A DNA stretch of 21,717 nucleotides from Alphaproteobacteria bacterium (GTDB lineage: Bacteria; Pseudomonadota; Alphaproteobacteria; CAAGCB01; CAG-977): contig CAAGCB010000024.1 of assembly GCA_900768185.1 (NCBI GenBank), positions 1 through 21,717 of the forward strand, given 5' to 3'. Below the pieces are notes generated by a model. That model was not told the origin of the DNA. It ran no database searches and worked only from the letters and a program-made list of their open reading frames with translations. The position numbers and the translations under genes are program-made. This document shows positions 21,383 to 21,717 of this stretch, in pieces; within the stretch, counting starts at the first letter, position 1, and each line of letters opens with the position of its first letter.

Positions 21383-21717
21383 ACGGCTTAAATCATTCAT
21401 CGGCGCGGTCAAACTGGTCAAAAGCGACGCCAAGACGCAGACGGTGCAGGTCGCTTTGACAAAGGAGTTTGTCATTGACAACGTGCCGCACATCGAACCC
21501 TACGGCTTCACGGCGCACCCGCAAGCCGACGCGGAATGTCTGGTCGTCAACGTCGGCGAAAACGGTGAACGTCCCGTCGCCGTCGTCATCGGCGGTCGGA
21601 CGTACCGGCTTCAAGGATTGCAGGCTGGCGAAGTCGCGCTTTACACCGACGAGGGCGACGAAATCCGATTGAAGCGCGGGCATGAAATCGCCGTCAAAAC
21701 GTCAAAGTTCGTCATCG
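21375..21717 (+). CDS. Baseplate spike protein (Mu gp45-like), 5' part
   Basis: The gene is open to the window edge, giving 114 residues. It starts MFERLKSFIGAVKLVKSDAKTQ and continues with beta strands VQVALTKEFVIDNVPHIEPYGFTAHPQADAECLVVNVG, and PVAVVIGGRTYRLQGLQAGEVALYTDEGDEIRLKRG. The 'HIEPYGF.. P..DAEC' OB-fold and the following 'GLQ.GEVALYTDEGDEI.LK' repeat-like stretch are the mark of Mu gp45, the membrane-piercing spike. TTGGAGGCG precedes the ATG within the end of P. The C-terminal beta-helix and metal-binding tip lie beyond the window. Confidence 0.92.
   Translation, partial: MFERLKSFIGAVKLVKSDAKTQTVQVALTKEFVIDNVPHIEPYGFTAHPQADAECLVVNVGENGERPVAVVIGGRTYRLQGLQAGEVALYTDEGDEIRLKRGHEIAVKTSKFVI

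Noticed and set aside
1..21717. CRISPR arrays, rRNA, tRNA, insertion sequences
   Set aside because: No regularly spaced repeats, no cloverleaf or ribosomal RNA sequence and no transposase of an insertion element were seen by eye in the window.

Overview
The window is the middle and late half of a Mu-like transposable prophage (a contractile-tailed Saltoviridae-type myophage). It contains no transposase, phage end or attachment site, so it is internal to the element. Gene order follows phage Mu closely: DUF3164, gemA and mor, then the C4 zinc finger, gp25-gp29, F (MuF), I/Z, gp33, T, gp35-gp41, tape measure, N, P and gp45. The host is a Gram-negative bacterium, most likely a proteobacterium. 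I cannot place it more precisely, and I found no exact copy of a known DNA-uptake word to help.

Layout. (1) 1-2402: end of the early region, with DUF3164, a small membrane protein, an ASCH-like protein, an orphan, GemA and the middle activator Mor, closed by a strong terminator. (2) 2403-3449: two AT-rich leftward genes (an orphan and a lipoprotein with its own promoter) occupy the place where Mu carries C and the lysis genes. A candidate phage promoter and an intrinsic terminator then precede the late block. (3) 3450-9080: zinc finger, gp25-like, gp26-like, small and large terminase, portal, and a MuF minor head protein whose C-terminus looks like a PBECR2 nuclease toxin domain. (4) 9081-10793: an AT-rich insertion with a possible coding remnant, a translationally coupled pair (DUF6978-like and DUF1828-like), a stem-loop, and a second copy of the candidate phage promoter. 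(5) 10794-21717: protease with nested scaffold, decoration protein, major capsid, connectors, a gpG-like protein, sheath, tube, tail-assembly chaperone with a -2 frameshift, tape measure, N, P and the start of the gp45 spike. The right edge cuts gp45.

How it works together. Mor should switch on the late block. Two matching promoter-like blocks, at 3308-3396 and 10695-10788, correspond in position to Mu Plys and PI, and no C activator gene is visible. The structural genes form a tightly overlapped operon (TAATG, TGATG and ATGA junctions). The cargo genes (lipoprotein, toxin-tipped MuF, DUF6978/DUF1828 pair) sit at the two breaks in that operon. They are the most likely places for undescribed biology, such as conversion of the lysogen, inter-phage or inter-bacterial competition, or immunity.
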